DNA of 64,000 nt, taken from NCBI RefSeq assembly GCF_014108865.1, contig NZ_CP053928.1, positions 372,001 through 436,000 of the forward strand, given 5' to 3'. Below the pieces are notes generated by a model, which saw nothing but the letters and a program-made list of their open reading frames with translations, made no database searches and was not told the DNA's origin. The position numbers were made by a program, and so were the translations under genes. Every line of letters starts with the position of its first letter. The stretch's first letter is position 1. This document shows positions 24,627-32,675 of the stretch, one piece after another. The DNA comes from Nocardioides sp. WS12 (GTDB lineage Bacteria; Actinomycetota; Actinomycetes; Propionibacteriales; Nocardioidaceae).

Positions 24627-25982
24627 TCAGGCGCGCTGTGCGTGCCGGGCCACCAGGTCGGCGTACCAACCGAAGGACCGCTTGGGGGTGCGCACCTGCG
24701 TCTCGTAGTCGACGTGCACGAAGCCGAACCGCTTGGTGTAGCCCTCGGCCCACTCGAAGTTGTCCATGGTCGACCACGCGTAGTAGCCGCGCACGTCGAC
24801 GCCGCGCTCCGTCGCCTCTGCGACGGCGGTGAGGTGGGCCTGGTGGTAGTCGATGCGCGGCTGGTCGTCGATGACGCCCTGCTCGTCGGGTCCCATGTTG
24901 TAGGCGCACCCGGACTCCGTGATCACGATCGGGGGTACGGCGGCCCGGAGCCGTGCACGGAACATGATCAGCCACTCGCGCAGGGCATCCGGGACCACCG
25001 GCCAGCCGAAGTCGGTGACGGGATAGCCGAGCACCTCACGGAAGTCGAACGGGAGCTCCGCGTCCTCGGAGGCCGCGCCGATCCGCATCGGGTTGTAGTA
25101 GTTGATGCCGTAGAAGTCGAGCGGCTGGCGCATCGTCGCGAAGTCGCCGTCGCGCACGTGGTCCTCGCACAGCATCATCAGGTCGTCGGAGTAGCGGCCG
25201 AGCAGCATGCCCTCGAGGTAGTGCCCGTTCCAGATCAGGTCGAAGATCTTGGCGGCGCCGACGTCGGCGGGGTCGTCGCTCGCTGGCCAGATCGGCGCAT
25301 GGTTGTTGGCACAGCCGACGCTGGTCGCCCCGGCAGCGCGCAGTGCGATCGCCGCCCGTCCGTGCGCCACCAGGAGATGGTGGCCGACGCCCATCGCGTC
25401 GAACATGAGTTCCTTGCCGGGCGCGTGGATCCCGACGCCGTACCCCATCAGGGTGACGACATTCGGCTCGTTGACGGGCACCCAGTCGGCGACCCGGTCG
25501 CCGAGGCGCTCGCCGACGATCGCGGCGTAGTCGGCGAACCGGTCGATCGTGACGCGGTTGAGCCAGCCGCCGTCGTCCTCCAGCGCCTGGGGCAGGTCCC
25601 AGTGGAAGAGCGTGGCCATCGGGCGGAGGCCGGCCTCGAGCAGGCCGTCGACGAGGCGGTCGTAGAAGTCGAGACCCGCAGCGTTCGCCGGCCCACTGCC
25701 GGTCGGCTGGATGCGTGGCCAGGCGATGGAGAAGCGGTACCCCGGAGCACCGAGCTCCTTCATCAGGGCGATGTCCTCGGGGAAGCGGTGGTAGTGGTCG
25801 CAGGCCTCCGCGCCCGTGGACCCGTCGGCGATCCGGCCGGGCTCGGCGGTGAAGGTGTCCCACACCGATCGGCCGCGTCCGTCGGCGTCGACGGCCCCCT
25901 CGATCTGGTAGGCCGCCGTACTCGTTCCGAAGACGAATTCCTTCGGGAGCCGGTCGGCCAGGTCCCTCTCCCGGTCCGCCAT
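24627..25982 (-). CDS. GH1 family beta-glucosidase
   Basis: A 451-residue glycoside hydrolase family 1 enzyme that would release glucose or a related sugar from beta-glycosides by a retaining mechanism. The N-terminal signature FVFGTSTAAYQIEGA, the HWDLPQALED strand, the acid/base motif VNEPN and the nucleophile motif ITESG are all intact, and the length is standard. It has no signal peptide, so it acts on imported sugars. Starts at ATG 25982. It is the second gene after a diverged GH1 paralogue, with a 64-bp gap carrying two dyads. Confidence 0.93.
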   Translation of the reverse strand: MADRERDLADRLPKEFVFGTSTAAYQIEGAVDADGRGRSVWDTFTAEPGRIADGSTGAEACDHYHRFPEDIALMKELGAPGYRFSIAWPRIQPTGSGPANAAGLDFYDRLVDGLLEAGLRPMATLFHWDLPQALEDDGGWLNRVTIDRFADYAAIVGERLGDRVADWVPVNEPNVVTLMGYGVGIHAPGKELMFDAMGVGHHLLVAHGRAAIALRAAGATSVGCANNHAPIWPASDDPADVGAAKIFDLIWNGHYLEGMLLGRYSDDLMMLCEDHVRDGDFATMRQPLDFYGINYYNPMRIGAASEDAELPFDFREVLGYPVTDFGWPVVPDALREWLIMFRARLRAAVPPIVITESGCAYNMGPDEQGVIDDQPRIDYHQAHLTAVAEATERGVDVRGYYAWSTMDNFEWAEGYTKRFGFVHVDYETQVRTPKRSFGWYADLVARHAQRA

Positions 25983-26000
25983 GGGCTCACTTTCCCATGA

Positions 26001-26043
26001 GGAACCTGTTCCAGTCTGCTGTTCGGAAAGGGATTCCGAACAG
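26001..26043. promoter_or_regulatory. Operator-like palindrome and hairpin between two GH1 genes
   Basis: GGAACCTGTTCC (26001-26012) is a palindrome 18 bp upstream of the intact GH1 start, and CTGTTCGGAA (26019-26028) pairs perfectly with TTCCGAACAG (26034-26043) right after the stop of the upstream GH1. The first looks like an operator, the second like a terminator without a T-run or a second operator half. Together they suggest the two genes are not simply one operon. Confidence 0.45.
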
Positions 26044-26046
26044 CGG

Positions 26047-27468
26047 TCAGGCGGGCCGGTCGGCGTGCACTTTTCGGTGAGCCGCCACCAGATCGGCGTA
26101 CCAACCGAAGGACCGCTTGGGGGTCCGGGCCTGGGTCACGTGGTCGACGTCGACGAACCCGTAGCGGGGCACGAACCCGTCCCCGCCCTCCCAGGTGTCG
26201 AGGAGCGACCAGACGTAGAAGCCGCGGACGTCGACCCCCTGGGCGATCGCGTTGGACACGGCGTCCAGGTGGCGGGTCAGGTAGGCGATCCGCTCGGCGT
26301 CGTCGATGGTTCCGTCCGTGCCGGGTGCCACGGTGTAGGCCGCACCCGCCTCGGTGATCACCAGCGGCGGCAGGGCTGCGCGGTAGCGGGCACGCGTCAT
26401 GATCAGCCACTCCTGGAGGGCCTCGGGTACGACGGCCCAGCCGGTCTCGGTCTGCGGCCGACCGAGGATGTCGAGGAAGCGGAAGGGTGACTCGTCGTCG
26501 CCGCCGTCGTACTCGCCACCGTCGTACTCGTTGACGTCCTCGCCGTCATCGTCGAACGCGGCACCGACCCGGAGCGGCGTGTAGTAGTTGACGCCGTAGA
26601 AGTCGAGGGGCTGGCGGATCACCAGGTGGTCCCCGGGCAGCGCGATGCCCTCCAGCAGCGGGGCGATGTCCGGGGGTTGGCGACCGAGCAGCATGCCCTC
26701 GAGGAAGAGCCCGTTCCACAGCGCGTCGAAGAGCTTGGTGGCGCCCACGTCGGCGGGGTCCTCGGAGGCCGGCCACATCGGCGCGTGGTTGTTGGCGCAC
26801 CCGATCCGTTCGGCTCCTGCGGCCCGCAGGGCGGCGGCGGCGCGGCCGTGTCCGAGCAACAGGTGGTGGGCAGCGGGCAGCGCGTCGAAGAGCAGGCGGC
26901 GCCCCGGCGCGCGCTCACCGGTGCCGTAGCCGAGGTAGGCGGTGACCGCTGGCTCGGCGACCGGGATCCATTCCTTCACCCGGTCCGCGAGGCGGTCGCC
27001 GACGATCGTTGCGTACTCCCCGAACCGGTCCGCCGTGTCGCGGTTGAGCCAGCCGCCATCGTCCTCGAGGCCCTGGGGCAGGTCGCCGTGCAGCAACGTG
27101 ACCATCGGCTCGATGCCCGCCTCGAGCAGGCCGTCGACCAGTTGGTCGTAGAAGTCGAGGCCCGGCGCGTTGACCGCACCGCGGCCGGTCGGCTGGACCC
27201 GCGACCACGAGATGCTGAACCGGTAGCCCGGCGCACCGAGCTGGCCCAGGAGCGCGACGTCCTCGCGGAAGCGGTGGTAGTGGTCGCAGGCGATCGCGGG
27301 CGTGGAACCGTCGAGGATCCGGCCGGGTACGGCGGCGAAGGTGTCGAGAATGCTCGGCCCGCGACCATCGCTCGCAGCGGCGCCCTCGATCTGGGCGGCA
27401 GCACTCACCGTGCCGAACCGGAAGCCCGCAGGGAGCCGCGCTGCGAGGTCGGCGTCGGACACCGGCAC
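26047..27468 (-). CDS. GH1 family glycosidase-like protein with altered active-site motifs
   Basis: A 473-residue paralogue of the preceding GH1 enzyme. The fold signature FRFGTVSAAAQIEGA and the nucleophile region VITEAG are present, but the acid/base motif reads VAEPA instead of NEP (the Asn that binds the sugar 2-OH is Ala) and HWDLP reads HGDLP. An acidic insertion of about 20 residues (DDDGEDVNEYDGGEYDGGDDES) sits before the last third. The catalytic glutamates remain, so activity may persist with changed specificity. The GTG at 27468 or 27462 is the start, only 10 bp from the divergent pirin gene. Confidence 0.85.
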   Translation of the reverse strand: MPVSDADLAARLPAGFRFGTVSAAAQIEGAAASDGRGPSILDTFAAVPGRILDGSTPAIACDHYHRFREDVALLGQLGAPGYRFSISWSRVQPTGRGAVNAPGLDFYDQLVDGLLEAGIEPMVTLLHGDLPQGLEDDGGWLNRDTADRFGEYATIVGDRLADRVKEWIPVAEPAVTAYLGYGTGERAPGRRLLFDALPAAHHLLLGHGRAAAALRAAGAERIGCANNHAPMWPASEDPADVGATKLFDALWNGLFLEGMLLGRQPPDIAPLLEGIALPGDHLVIRQPLDFYGVNYYTPLRVGAAFDDDGEDVNEYDGGEYDGGDDESPFRFLDILGRPQTETGWAVVPEALQEWLIMTRARYRAALPPLVITEAGAAYTVAPGTDGTIDDAERIAYLTRHLDAVSNAIAQGVDVRGFYVWSLLDTWEGGDGFVPRYGFVDVDHVTQARTPKRSFGWYADLVAAHRKVHADRPA

Positions 27469-27478
27469 AATCTGTCAC

Positions 27479-28168
27479 GTGAACGTGGAGATCCGCAGGG
27501 GTTCAGTCCGGTTCGTCGAGCGCGAGCGCGGGCGGCTCAGCAGGCATGGCTTCTCGTTCGGGCCGCACTTCGACCCCGAACGCCTGGCGTTCGGGCCGAT
27601 GGTCTGCCACGACGACCACGTGCTCGGTCCCGGCCTCGGATTCGAGGAGCACGCCCACGAGGCCATCGACATCATCACGTGGGTGGTGTCCGGGTCCGTG
27701 GTGCACACCGACGGCACCGGTGCCTCGGTGACGCTCGGCGCAGGCGAGTGCGGAGTACTGACCGCTGGCGCGGGCGTGCGGCACTCGGAGATCGCCGGCC
27801 CCGACGGGCCCGTCCGCTTCGTGCAGGTCTGGCTGACCGCCGACGACCCCGAAGCCGCGCCGGCCCACGCCCACGCGTCGGTGGTCGCCGAGCCCGGCGC
27901 CGGACTCGTGCGCGTCGTCGGCGACGGCGGGCCGCTCGGTGTCGGCGTCGCCGGAGCGACCCTCGACGTGGTCCGTCTCGAGGCGGGCGAGGTCCTCGCG
28001 CTCCCTGTTGCCCACCAGGTGCACGGCTACATCACCACCGGCGCGCTGCTGCGGTTCTCGCTGGCCGAGCCGCTGTCGGCAGGAGACGCGTTCAGCCTCA
28101 CCGGCCAACCGTCGTACGACGTCACGGCGGCGGTGCCGACGGAGATGCTGATCTGGTCCTTCGCCTGA
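27479..28168 (+). CDS. Pirin family protein
   Basis: A 229-residue bicupin of the pirin family. The metal-binding cluster MVCHDDHVLGPGLGFEEHAHEAIDIITWVVSG contains the expected His-His...His-Glu spacing; the second cupin (VRLEAGEVLALPVAHQVHGYI) is weaker. Bacterial pirins act as quercetin-2,3-dioxygenases or as redox sensors; the role here is unknown. GTG 27479 (or 27485) is the start. Its first codon is 10 bp from that of the divergent GH1 gene, so the promoters overlap the coding starts and the mRNA may be leaderless. Confidence 0.87.
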   Translation: MNVEIRRGSVRFVERERGRLSRHGFSFGPHFDPERLAFGPMVCHDDHVLGPGLGFEEHAHEAIDIITWVVSGSVVHTDGTGASVTLGAGECGVLTAGAGVRHSEIAGPDGPVRFVQVWLTADDPEAAPAHAHASVVAEPGAGLVRVVGDGGPLGVGVAGATLDVVRLEAGEVLALPVAHQVHGYITTGALLRFSLAEPLSAGDAFSLTGQPSYDVTAAVPTEMLIWSFA

Positions 28169-28170
28169 GC

Positions 28171-28242
28171 GGTTTCGAGGCTCGCTTCGCTCGCACCTCA
28201 ACCACCGGGCTCGCCAGATTTCGCTCGCACCTCAACCACCGG
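28171..28242. repeat. Intergenic ggtggttgaggtgcgagcg repeat, one full and one partial copy
   Basis: A 38-bp copy in inverse orientation (28171-28208) and a 24-bp partial copy (28219-28242) of the element also found at 47288-47435 and inside the gene at 51771-51811. It starts three bases after the pirin stop. GGCTCGCTTCGCTCGC inside it can form a small stem. Confidence 0.8.
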
Positions 28243-28315
28243 AGGGGCCACCGATGAGTTTTCCGGTCGACCCCGGTCAACTCGTCAGGCACACTGGCGA
28301 CACACAGGGGTAGCG

Positions 28316-29356
28316 ATGGGAAGCGCGACGGTGACCGAGATCGAGACGGCAGTCGACACGGCAGTGGTGGGCAGCGAGGAACTCGCTGACTTCGACACCT
28401 TGACGGGCCGCTATCAGCGGGAGTTGATGGCGCACTGCTACCGGATGAGCGGGTCGGTGCATGAAGCCGAGGACCTCGTCCAGGAGACGTTCCTGCGGGC
28501 ATGGAAGGCGTCGGCGAACTTCCAGGGCCGCTCGTCGGTTCGGACGTGGCTCTACAAGATCGCCACGAACGTCTGCCTCACGAACCTGGAGAGCAAGCCG
28601 CGGCGCCCCCTCCCCACGGGCCTCGGTACGGCGGATTCCGCTCCCGCCGACGAACTGCTCGAGGACCACGAGGTCCCGTGGCTGGAGCCGATCCCGGATG
28701 CTGCGGTCGAGGTGGCCGAGCGCGACACGATCCGGCTCGCGTTCATCGCGGCACTGCAGCACCTGCCGGCCCGGCAGCGTGCCGTCCTGATCCTGCGCGA
28801 CGTGCTGCGCTGGTCGGCCGCGGAGACCGCGACCGCCCTCGACACCACGACGGCCGCTGTGAACTCCGCCCTGCAGCGCGCGCACGCCCAGCTCGCCGAC
28901 CGCGGCCTGACGCCGGAGACGGTCGAGGCCGATCTCGACTCCGCCCAGAAGGGACTGCTCGACGCGTACCTCGAAGCATTCTGGCGCAAGGACATCGACC
29001 GCATCGTCCAGCTCCTGACGTACGACGCCACATGGGACATGCCGCCGTTCCTCAACCACTACCGCGGTCCGGCGAGCATCGGCGAGCTGATCGGCACCAA
29101 GTGCCCCGGCGGGGTCGCCGACATGCCGATGGTCGCCACGACCGCGAACGGGCAGCCCGCATTCGGTCTCTACATGCGCCAGCCCGAGGGTCACTTCGAG
29201 CCGTTCCACCTGCAGGTCCTGCAGATGGTCGGCCGGGGCGACGACACCCGGGTCGAGCACGTGACGGCCTTCTTCGACACGGCGTTGTTCGCCCGGTTCG
29301 GTCTCCCCGAACGGCTCCCGGCCGACTACGTGCCGGACCTCGCCCCGGCCGGCTGA
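28316..29356 (+). CDS. ECF sigma factor with SnoaL-like C-terminal domain (SigG-like)
   Basis: A 346-residue sigma-70 family factor. Region 2 is FDTLTGRYQRELMAHCYRMSGSVHEAEDLVQETFLRAWKA (about 24-65) with FQGRSSVRTWLYKIATNVCL; region 4 is LPARQRAVLILRDVLRWSAAETATALDTTTAAVNSALQRA (about 150-190). A C-terminal SnoaL/NTF2-like domain of about 130 residues (YLEAFWRKDIDRIVQLLTYDATWDMPPF) replaces a classical anti-sigma partner, as in mycobacterial SigG and similar ECFs, where it controls activity. The ATG at 28316 follows AGGGGT. The maleylpyruvate isomerase-like gene starts 3 bp after its stop. Confidence 0.9.
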   Translation: MGSATVTEIETAVDTAVVGSEELADFDTLTGRYQRELMAHCYRMSGSVHEAEDLVQETFLRAWKASANFQGRSSVRTWLYKIATNVCLTNLESKPRRPLPTGLGTADSAPADELLEDHEVPWLEPIPDAAVEVAERDTIRLAFIAALQHLPARQRAVLILRDVLRWSAAETATALDTTTAAVNSALQRAHAQLADRGLTPETVEADLDSAQKGLLDAYLEAFWRKDIDRIVQLLTYDATWDMPPFLNHYRGPASIGELIGTKCPGGVADMPMVATTANGQPAFGLYMRQPEGHFEPFHLQVLQMVGRGDDTRVEHVTAFFDTALFARFGLPERLPADYVPDLAPAG

Positions 29357-29359
29357 GCC

Positions 29360-29938
29360 ATGTCCGCAGTTCCCGGACTCCAGCCGATGCCGACGGACCC
29401 GGGGGTGGAGTTGCTCGAGCGCGCGCTGGCCTACACGCAGGGCGCCCTCGTCACGATCACTCCCGCGCACCTGGGCCGCCGCACGCCCTGCACCCAGTGG
29501 CGCCTGGTCGACCTGCTCGCCCACATGGAGGACTCCCTCGACGCCTTCGCGGAGGGCGCGACCGGTGTGATCAGCCTGCACAGCGCCGCGCCGGCACCCG
29601 TCGGCGACCAGATCGCGGCCCTGCAGACCAAGGCGTGCGGCCTGCTCGGCGCGTGGGCGTCGGCCACCACGCCGTTGGTGGAGGTGGGCGGACGTCCGGT
29701 GCCCGTCGGCACCATCTCCCGCCTCGCCGCACTCGAGATCGCGACGCACGGCTGGGACGTCGCCCGCACGACCGGGCACGACGCCACCGTGCCCGACGAA
29801 CTGGCCGAGGGCCTGCTGCCGACGGCTCTCGCGGTGGCGCTGGAGCAGCACGGCGAGTTCGGGTCGCCCGTGCCCGTCAGCGCCGACGCCGGACCGGCGC
29901 GCCGATTGCTCGGCCTGCTGGGACGCCGCGACGCCTAA
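29360..29938 (+). CDS. Maleylpyruvate isomerase/TIGR03086-type mycothiol-dependent protein
   Basis: A 192-residue DinB-fold protein of the TIGR03086 group. The N-terminal metal-binding helix pattern (CTQWRLVDLLAHMEDSLDAF) and the later EIATHGWDVARTTG motif give the three histidines typical of mycothiol-dependent maleylpyruvate isomerase relatives. It follows the ECF sigma gene by 3 bp, so they form an operon and the protein may act in a thiol or stress response governed by the sigma factor (inference). No aromatic-catabolism genes are nearby. Confidence 0.82.
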   Translation: MSAVPGLQPMPTDPGVELLERALAYTQGALVTITPAHLGRRTPCTQWRLVDLLAHMEDSLDAFAEGATGVISLHSAAPAPVGDQIAALQTKACGLLGAWASATTPLVEVGGRPVPVGTISRLAALEIATHGWDVARTTGHDATVPDELAEGLLPTALAVALEQHGEFGSPVPVSADAGPARRLLGLLGRRDA

Positions 29939-29948
29939 ACTGCGGCGC

Positions 29949-31187
29949 ATGTCTGAGTCCGTGGTGGCACACCGCAAGCAACGAATGACCGGGCGGGATC
30001 CCGACGAGCACCACCGGGTCGCGACTCCCCTCGAGTTGCTGTTCGACCTGACCTTCGTCGTGGCCTTCGGTACGGCGGCCAACGCACTGGCCCATGCCTT
30101 CGCGGAGGACCATGTCGGCGCCGGACTCGCCGGCTTCGCGTTCGCGACCTTCGGCATCTCGTGGGCCTGGATCAACTTCACCTGGTTCGCGTCGGCGTAC
30201 GACACCGACGACTGGGTCTACCGGCTGACGACGATGCTGCAGATGGTTGGGGTGCTGATCTTCGCGCTCGGCCTGGCGCCGATGTTCGAGTCGATCCACG
30301 ACGGCGACCATCTCGACAACGACGTGATGGTGTGGGGCTACGTCGTGATGCGCGTGGCAATGGTGTTCCAGTGGTGGCGGGCCAGTCGACAGGACCCCGC
30401 ACGACTCAGCGCCCACCGCGCCTACATCGGCTCGATCATCGTGGCGCAGGTGCTCTGGTGCGCCACCGCACTGATCGACCTGCCGGTCACGACGACGTTC
30501 GCCGTCATGGTGATCCCGTTCCTGGTCGAGATCGGCGGCCCGGCGTACGCCGAGAAGCGGTGCGGCGGCACTCCCTGGCACGCACACCACGTGGCCGAGC
30601 GCTACGGCCTGATGGTCATCATCACCCTGGGCGAAGGGATGATCGGCACGATGGTCTCGCTGACCGCGCTCTCCGAGGACGGCCTCACCCTGGACGTGGC
30701 GCTGCTGGCGTTCGCCGGCACGGCACTGGCGTTCGGCATCTGGTGGATGTACTTCGGCGTCCCCCACGGCGAGATCCTGGAGGCCCGGCGGGAGGCCTCG
30801 TTCGTGTGGGGCTACGGGCACATGGTGCTCTTCGGCGGCATCGTCGCCATCGGAGCCGGACTGCACGTCGCGGCCTACTACCTCGAACACCACACGAAGC
30901 TCGGCGTCACCGCATCGGTCCTGACCGTGGTGGTGCCAGTGGCGGTCGTCATCGTCGCCTACTACCTGCTCTACTCGGTGACCACGCGGTCGGCCGATGC
31001 CTTCCACCTGCTCCTGATGGCCCTGACCGTGATCCCACTGGTCGCGGCCGTGCTGATGGCCGCCGGCCACGTGGACATCACCTGGTGCCTGGTCGTGCTG
31101 TCGCTCGCCCCGTGGGTCACCGTCGCCGGCTACGAGTCCGTCGGCCACCGCCACCTCGCGGCGACGGTGGCGCGCCTGAAGGGATGA
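29949..31187 (+). CDS. Low temperature requirement A (LtrA) family membrane protein
   Basis: A 412-residue protein with the LtrA signature VATPLELLFDLTFVVAFGTAANALAHAFAEDHVG at the start and about ten to eleven membrane helices, including WINFTWFASAYDTDDWVYRLTTMLQM and ERYGLMVIITLGEGMIGTM. The Listeria protein was named for growth at low temperature, but its molecular function is not known. It follows the TIGR03086 gene by 10 bp and may be its co-transcribed partner. A 32-bp palindrome lies directly after its stop. Confidence 0.88.
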   Translation: MSESVVAHRKQRMTGRDPDEHHRVATPLELLFDLTFVVAFGTAANALAHAFAEDHVGAGLAGFAFATFGISWAWINFTWFASAYDTDDWVYRLTTMLQMVGVLIFALGLAPMFESIHDGDHLDNDVMVWGYVVMRVAMVFQWWRASRQDPARLSAHRAYIGSIIVAQVLWCATALIDLPVTTTFAVMVIPFLVEIGGPAYAEKRCGGTPWHAHHVAERYGLMVIITLGEGMIGTMVSLTALSEDGLTLDVALLAFAGTALAFGIWWMYFGVPHGEILEARREASFVWGYGHMVLFGGIVAIGAGLHVAAYYLEHHTKLGVTASVLTVVVPVAVVIVAYYLLYSVTTRSADAFHLLLMALTVIPLVAAVLMAAGHVDITWCLVVLSLAPWVTVAGYESVGHRHLAATVARLKG

Positions 31188-31193
31188 CCCTGT

Positions 31194-31225
31194 CTGCGTG
31201 TTGATTGATATCAATCAACACGCAG
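31194..31225. terminator. 32-bp perfect palindrome between convergent genes
   Basis: CTGCGTGTTGATTGAT (31194-31209) is followed with no spacer by its exact inverse (31210-31225). It begins 7 bp after the LtrA stop and ends 11 bp before the convergent MFS stop. In RNA it would form a long hairpin with an A/U-rich tip on either strand. There is no T-run, so it is best read as a bidirectional terminator; a protein-binding site is possible. Confidence 0.6.
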
Positions 31226-31235
31226 GGGACCTGTG

Positions 31236-32570
31236 TCAGTCGCTGAGCGGGTGCGCCAGTTCGTCGGCAGGCAACTTCGCCCACACCACCGCCACGATGG
31301 CCGCGACCCCGGGCACGATCGCCGCGATCGCGAAGGTGGTCTGGAGGCCGATCAGTTCGGCCACCGGGCCGGCGATCGCCATCGACACGGGCATCAGGCT
31401 GACGGAGACAAAGAAGTCGAGCGAGGCGACGCGCCCGAGCAGGTGCGGCGGCACGCGGCGCTGCAGCAACGTCCCCCAGATCACCATCGGGGCGGAGAAG
31501 AAGGCGCCGATCACGAACGCTGACGCCGCGATCACCCACACGTCCTGCGCGAAACCGATCAGCAGGAACGGCAGGCAGCCCAGGCCCCACATCAGGTTCA
31601 TCCAGGTGAGGTAGCGGCGCGGCATCCGGATCGAGGCCATCGCCATGGAACCGACCGCACCTCCGATGCCGAAGCAGGCCAGCACGATCGCGTGATCGCC
31701 CGGCCCACCGCCGAGCTCGTCCTTGATGAGGAACGGGACCAGGACCTCGAGCGGGCCCATCAGGACCAGGATCATGATCGATGCGAACAGCAGCGTGGCC
31801 AGCAGCCACGGAGTCTTCATCATGTAGACGAAGCCCTCGCGGATGTCGGCGATCGCCGTCGCGACCGCACCCGCCGGGCCGGTCTCGGGGTCGTCAGGCG
31901 CGATCTCCCGTCGTACGGGGGTCAGTGGAACCGTGGTCAGCGCCAGCAGACCGATCAGGCTGAACGTCGCAGCGACCCCGAGCGCAGCCGAGGACGACGC
32001 GGCGCCGACGACGACACCGGCGACACCGGGGCCGATCGCCTGACCCACGGTCGGGCGGACCATGCCCTCGAAGCCGTTGACCGCCATCAGGTCCTGTTCG
32101 GGGACCAGCGCCGGCAGCCAGGCGGAGTAGGCCGGGTAGTAGAACGCCATCGCCACGCCGGTGCTGAACGACACGGCCGCTAGGTGCCACAACTGGGTGA
32201 GGTCGCCCCACGACAGCAGCGCCACCACCGTCATGCCGGCCAGTTCGACGGCCGCGACGACGAGCAGGATCAGTTTCTGCGGGATCCGGTCGGCCACGAC
32301 ACCGCCGAGCAGGGCCGGGAGCAGGACTCCGACCGCACCAGCCGTCGACACCACGGAGAGCTGCCCCGGGCCACCGTCGATCCGGATGACCTCCCACACC
32401 AGTGCCACCACCCACACGCCGCTCGCGAATGTCTGCAGCACGAGCGCAGTGCCGAGGCGACGGTAGGCGGCGTGGCGGAACGGCGTCAGCGCGCGCGGGA
32501 GGCGCCGCCCGGAGGGCTCGAGGCCGGGTCCTTCGGGTGGCGGTGCGAGGGGGGTGATCTGATCAGTCAT
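31236..32570 (-). CDS. MFS transporter (probable drug exporter)
   Basis: A 444-residue major facilitator protein with twelve predicted helices. The A-motif-like loop GGVVADRIPQKLILL follows helix 2, and FYYPAYSAWLPALVPEQDLMAVNGFEGMVRPTVGQAIGPGVAG is typical of the MFS_3/EntS-type exporters. The ATG at 32570 follows AAAGGA; an upstream GTG would add 12 residues without a ribosome site. The promoter has the long-spacer layout of MerR-type activators (32633-32663), so expression is probably induced by a redox-active or toxic compound that the pump expels. Confidence 0.88.
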   Translation of the reverse strand: MTDQITPLAPPPEGPGLEPSGRRLPRALTPFRHAAYRRLGTALVLQTFASGVWVVALVWEVIRIDGGPGQLSVVSTAGAVGVLLPALLGGVVADRIPQKLILLVVAAVELAGMTVVALLSWGDLTQLWHLAAVSFSTGVAMAFYYPAYSAWLPALVPEQDLMAVNGFEGMVRPTVGQAIGPGVAGVVVGAASSSAALGVAATFSLIGLLALTTVPLTPVRREIAPDDPETGPAGAVATAIADIREGFVYMMKTPWLLATLLFASIMILVLMGPLEVLVPFLIKDELGGGPGDHAIVLACFGIGGAVGSMAMASIRMPRRYLTWMNLMWGLGCLPFLLIGFAQDVWVIAASAFVIGAFFSAPMVIWGTLLQRRVPPHLLGRVASLDFFVSVSLMPVSMAIAGPVAELIGLQTTFAIAAIVPGVAAIVAVVWAKLPADELAHPLSD

Positions 32571-32632
32571 GGCGGTCCTTTGAAGTGTGCCTGTGAGGAC
32601 CGACATCGGCCACTGAATTCATCGGCGCATCC

Positions 32633-32663
32633 AGCCAACAACCTCAAGCAACCTTGAGGTCAA
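32633..32663 (-). promoter_or_regulatory. MerR/SoxR-type promoter of the MFS gene
   Basis: The dyad CCTCAAGCAACCTTGAGG (32642-32659) lies between a minus-strand -35 TTGACC (32663-32658) and a weak -10 TTGGCT (32638-32633), giving a 19-bp spacer. A dyad in an over-long spacer is the hallmark of MerR-family activation, and CCTCAAG...CTTGAGG resembles SoxR boxes. No soxR gene is in the window. Confidence 0.65.
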
Positions 32664-32675
32664 GCCACGGCGTCG

